In this document: piece by piece, positions 4,669 to 5,003 of the stretch | Layout: each line of letters begins with the position of its first letter | Numbering within the stretch: position 1 is the stretch's first letter | Origin: Acidobacteriota bacterium | GTDB lineage: Bacteria; Acidobacteriota; Terriglobia; Terriglobales; Acidobacteriaceae | Direction: 5' to 3' | DNA: 5,003 nucleotides | Assembly: GCA_021801945.1 (NCBI GenBank) | Contig: JAKABE010000288.1 | Location: forward strand, 1 to 5,003 | The notes under the pieces: generated by a model | Database searches by the model: none | Told to the model about the DNA's origin: nothing | Seen by the model: only the letters and a program-made list of their open reading frames with translations | Program-made: the position numbers and the translations under genes

Positions 4669-5003
4669 TCACACCTCCGCGAAGGACTCTTTGAGGAGCT
4701 TGCGTCCCTGGGCCAAGGCGCGCTCGTCCAGTTCGATCCACTGGGGACGCTTGACGAGGCGGCGTAAAGCGGCGTCGATGCTGGCCTGAGGCAGGACGCC
4801 TGCGATCTCAAGGACGGCGCCGAGCATGATCATGTTGGAGGCGCGCGGGTCGCCGAGCTGGTCGGCCAGATGGGTAAAGGGCAGCGCCAGGACATGCACG
4901 TCCGTGCGCGCGCAATCGGGCGGGAACTCATCGCCGTTGTAGAGGATCCATCCGCCGGGACGTACGCTCTGGTCGAATTTGCGCAGCGAGGGCTCATTCA
5001 TGG
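4669..5003 (-). CDS. 2-oxoacid:acceptor (ferredoxin) oxidoreductase, gamma-type subunit, C-terminal part (5' end outside window)
   Basis: The frame is open to the window edge, so the N-terminal part is missing. The Met encoded at 5001-4999 is almost certainly internal, because it falls in the family segment where a Ser/Asn-Xaa-Pro-Ser loop precedes a Lys-Phe helix. About 110 residues are visible. They match the C-terminal half of the pyruvate/2-oxoacid oxidoreductase gamma domain: a PGGWILYN strand, then a strand ending in ALPFTHLADQLGD, then the hallmark ASNMIMLGAVLEIAGVLP and a closing helix with LLKES. Family members are about 180-200 residues, so roughly 70-90 residues, including the N-terminal glycine-rich GxGGQG-type loop, should lie beyond 5003. 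In this family the gamma subunit works with alpha and TPP-binding beta subunits in oxidative decarboxylation of 2-oxoacids to acyl-CoA, passing electrons to ferredoxin. The TGA stop at 4671-4669 is one base from the next start. The aminotransferase next door suggests branched-chain 2-oxoacids as substrate, but the fragment cannot prove it; 2-oxoglutarate, pyruvate or indolepyruvate enzymes remain possible. Confidence 0.85.
   Translation of the reverse strand, partial: MNEPSLRKFDQSVRPGGWILYNGDEFPPDCARTDVHVLALPFTHLADQLGDPRASNMIMLGAVLEIAGVLPQASIDAALRRLVKRPQWIELDERALAQGRKLLKESFAEV
4673..4678 (-). promoter_or_regulatory. Shine-Dalgarno GGAGGT for the aminotransferase, inside the upstream gene
   Basis: Read on the minus strand, GGAGGT ends 5 bases before the ATG at 4667-4665. 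It lies within the last codons of the oxidoreductase subunit, so ribosomes finishing that gene are placed at this start. It supports the 4667 start over the upstream extension of the open frame to 4811. Confidence 0.8.

Noticed and set aside
4668..4811. N-terminal extension of the aminotransferase to an ATG at 4811
   Set aside because: This stretch is out-of-frame reading of the oxidoreductase subunit; the aminotransferase fold begins right after the ATG at 4667.

Overview
All five genes in this window lie on the minus strand, so transcription runs from high to low coordinates. The DNA is GC-rich and the genes are tightly packed. Strong AAGGAGG-type ribosome binding sites, a GH10 xylanase, and a mix of branched-chain amino acid metabolism with a 2-oxoacid:acceptor oxidoreductase suggest a free-living soil or sediment heterotroph. 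An acidobacterium is my best guess, but this is inference from gene content and style; there is no marker gene here.

Layout in transcription order: (1) 5003-4669, the C-terminal part of a 2-oxoacid:acceptor oxidoreductase gamma-type subunit, cut by the window edge. (2) 4667-3681, a class IV (fold-type IV) branched-chain aminotransferase that starts after a single spacer base. (3) 3603-2344, a hexameric-type glutamate dehydrogenase, 77 bp downstream. (4) 2223-1093, an exported GH10 endo-xylanase, after a 120 bp gap with a perfect 9-3-9 inverted repeat. (5) 980-93, an exported metallo-beta-lactamase-fold hydrolase, after a 112 bp gap with two inverted repeats. A terminator-like hairpin at 31-70 closes the block.

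Genes 1-3 form a coherent pathway. The aminotransferase moves the amino group of Val/Leu/Ile to 2-oxoglutarate, glutamate dehydrogenase recycles the glutamate and releases ammonia, and the oxidoreductase can convert the resulting branched 2-oxoacid to acyl-CoA. Genes 4 and 5 are unrelated to that pathway and to each other in sequence, but both encode signal-peptide proteins.

The least expected signal is non-coding. The leaders just upstream of the two exported-enzyme genes share an alignable element: TTCTGGG, then a short hairpin with loop AGAAAA or AGAAAG, then the Shine-Dalgarno. Two stem pairs are swapped in a compensatory way between the copies. Neither of the other two complete genes has it. 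I see no mobile elements, tRNA/rRNA genes or CRISPR arrays.
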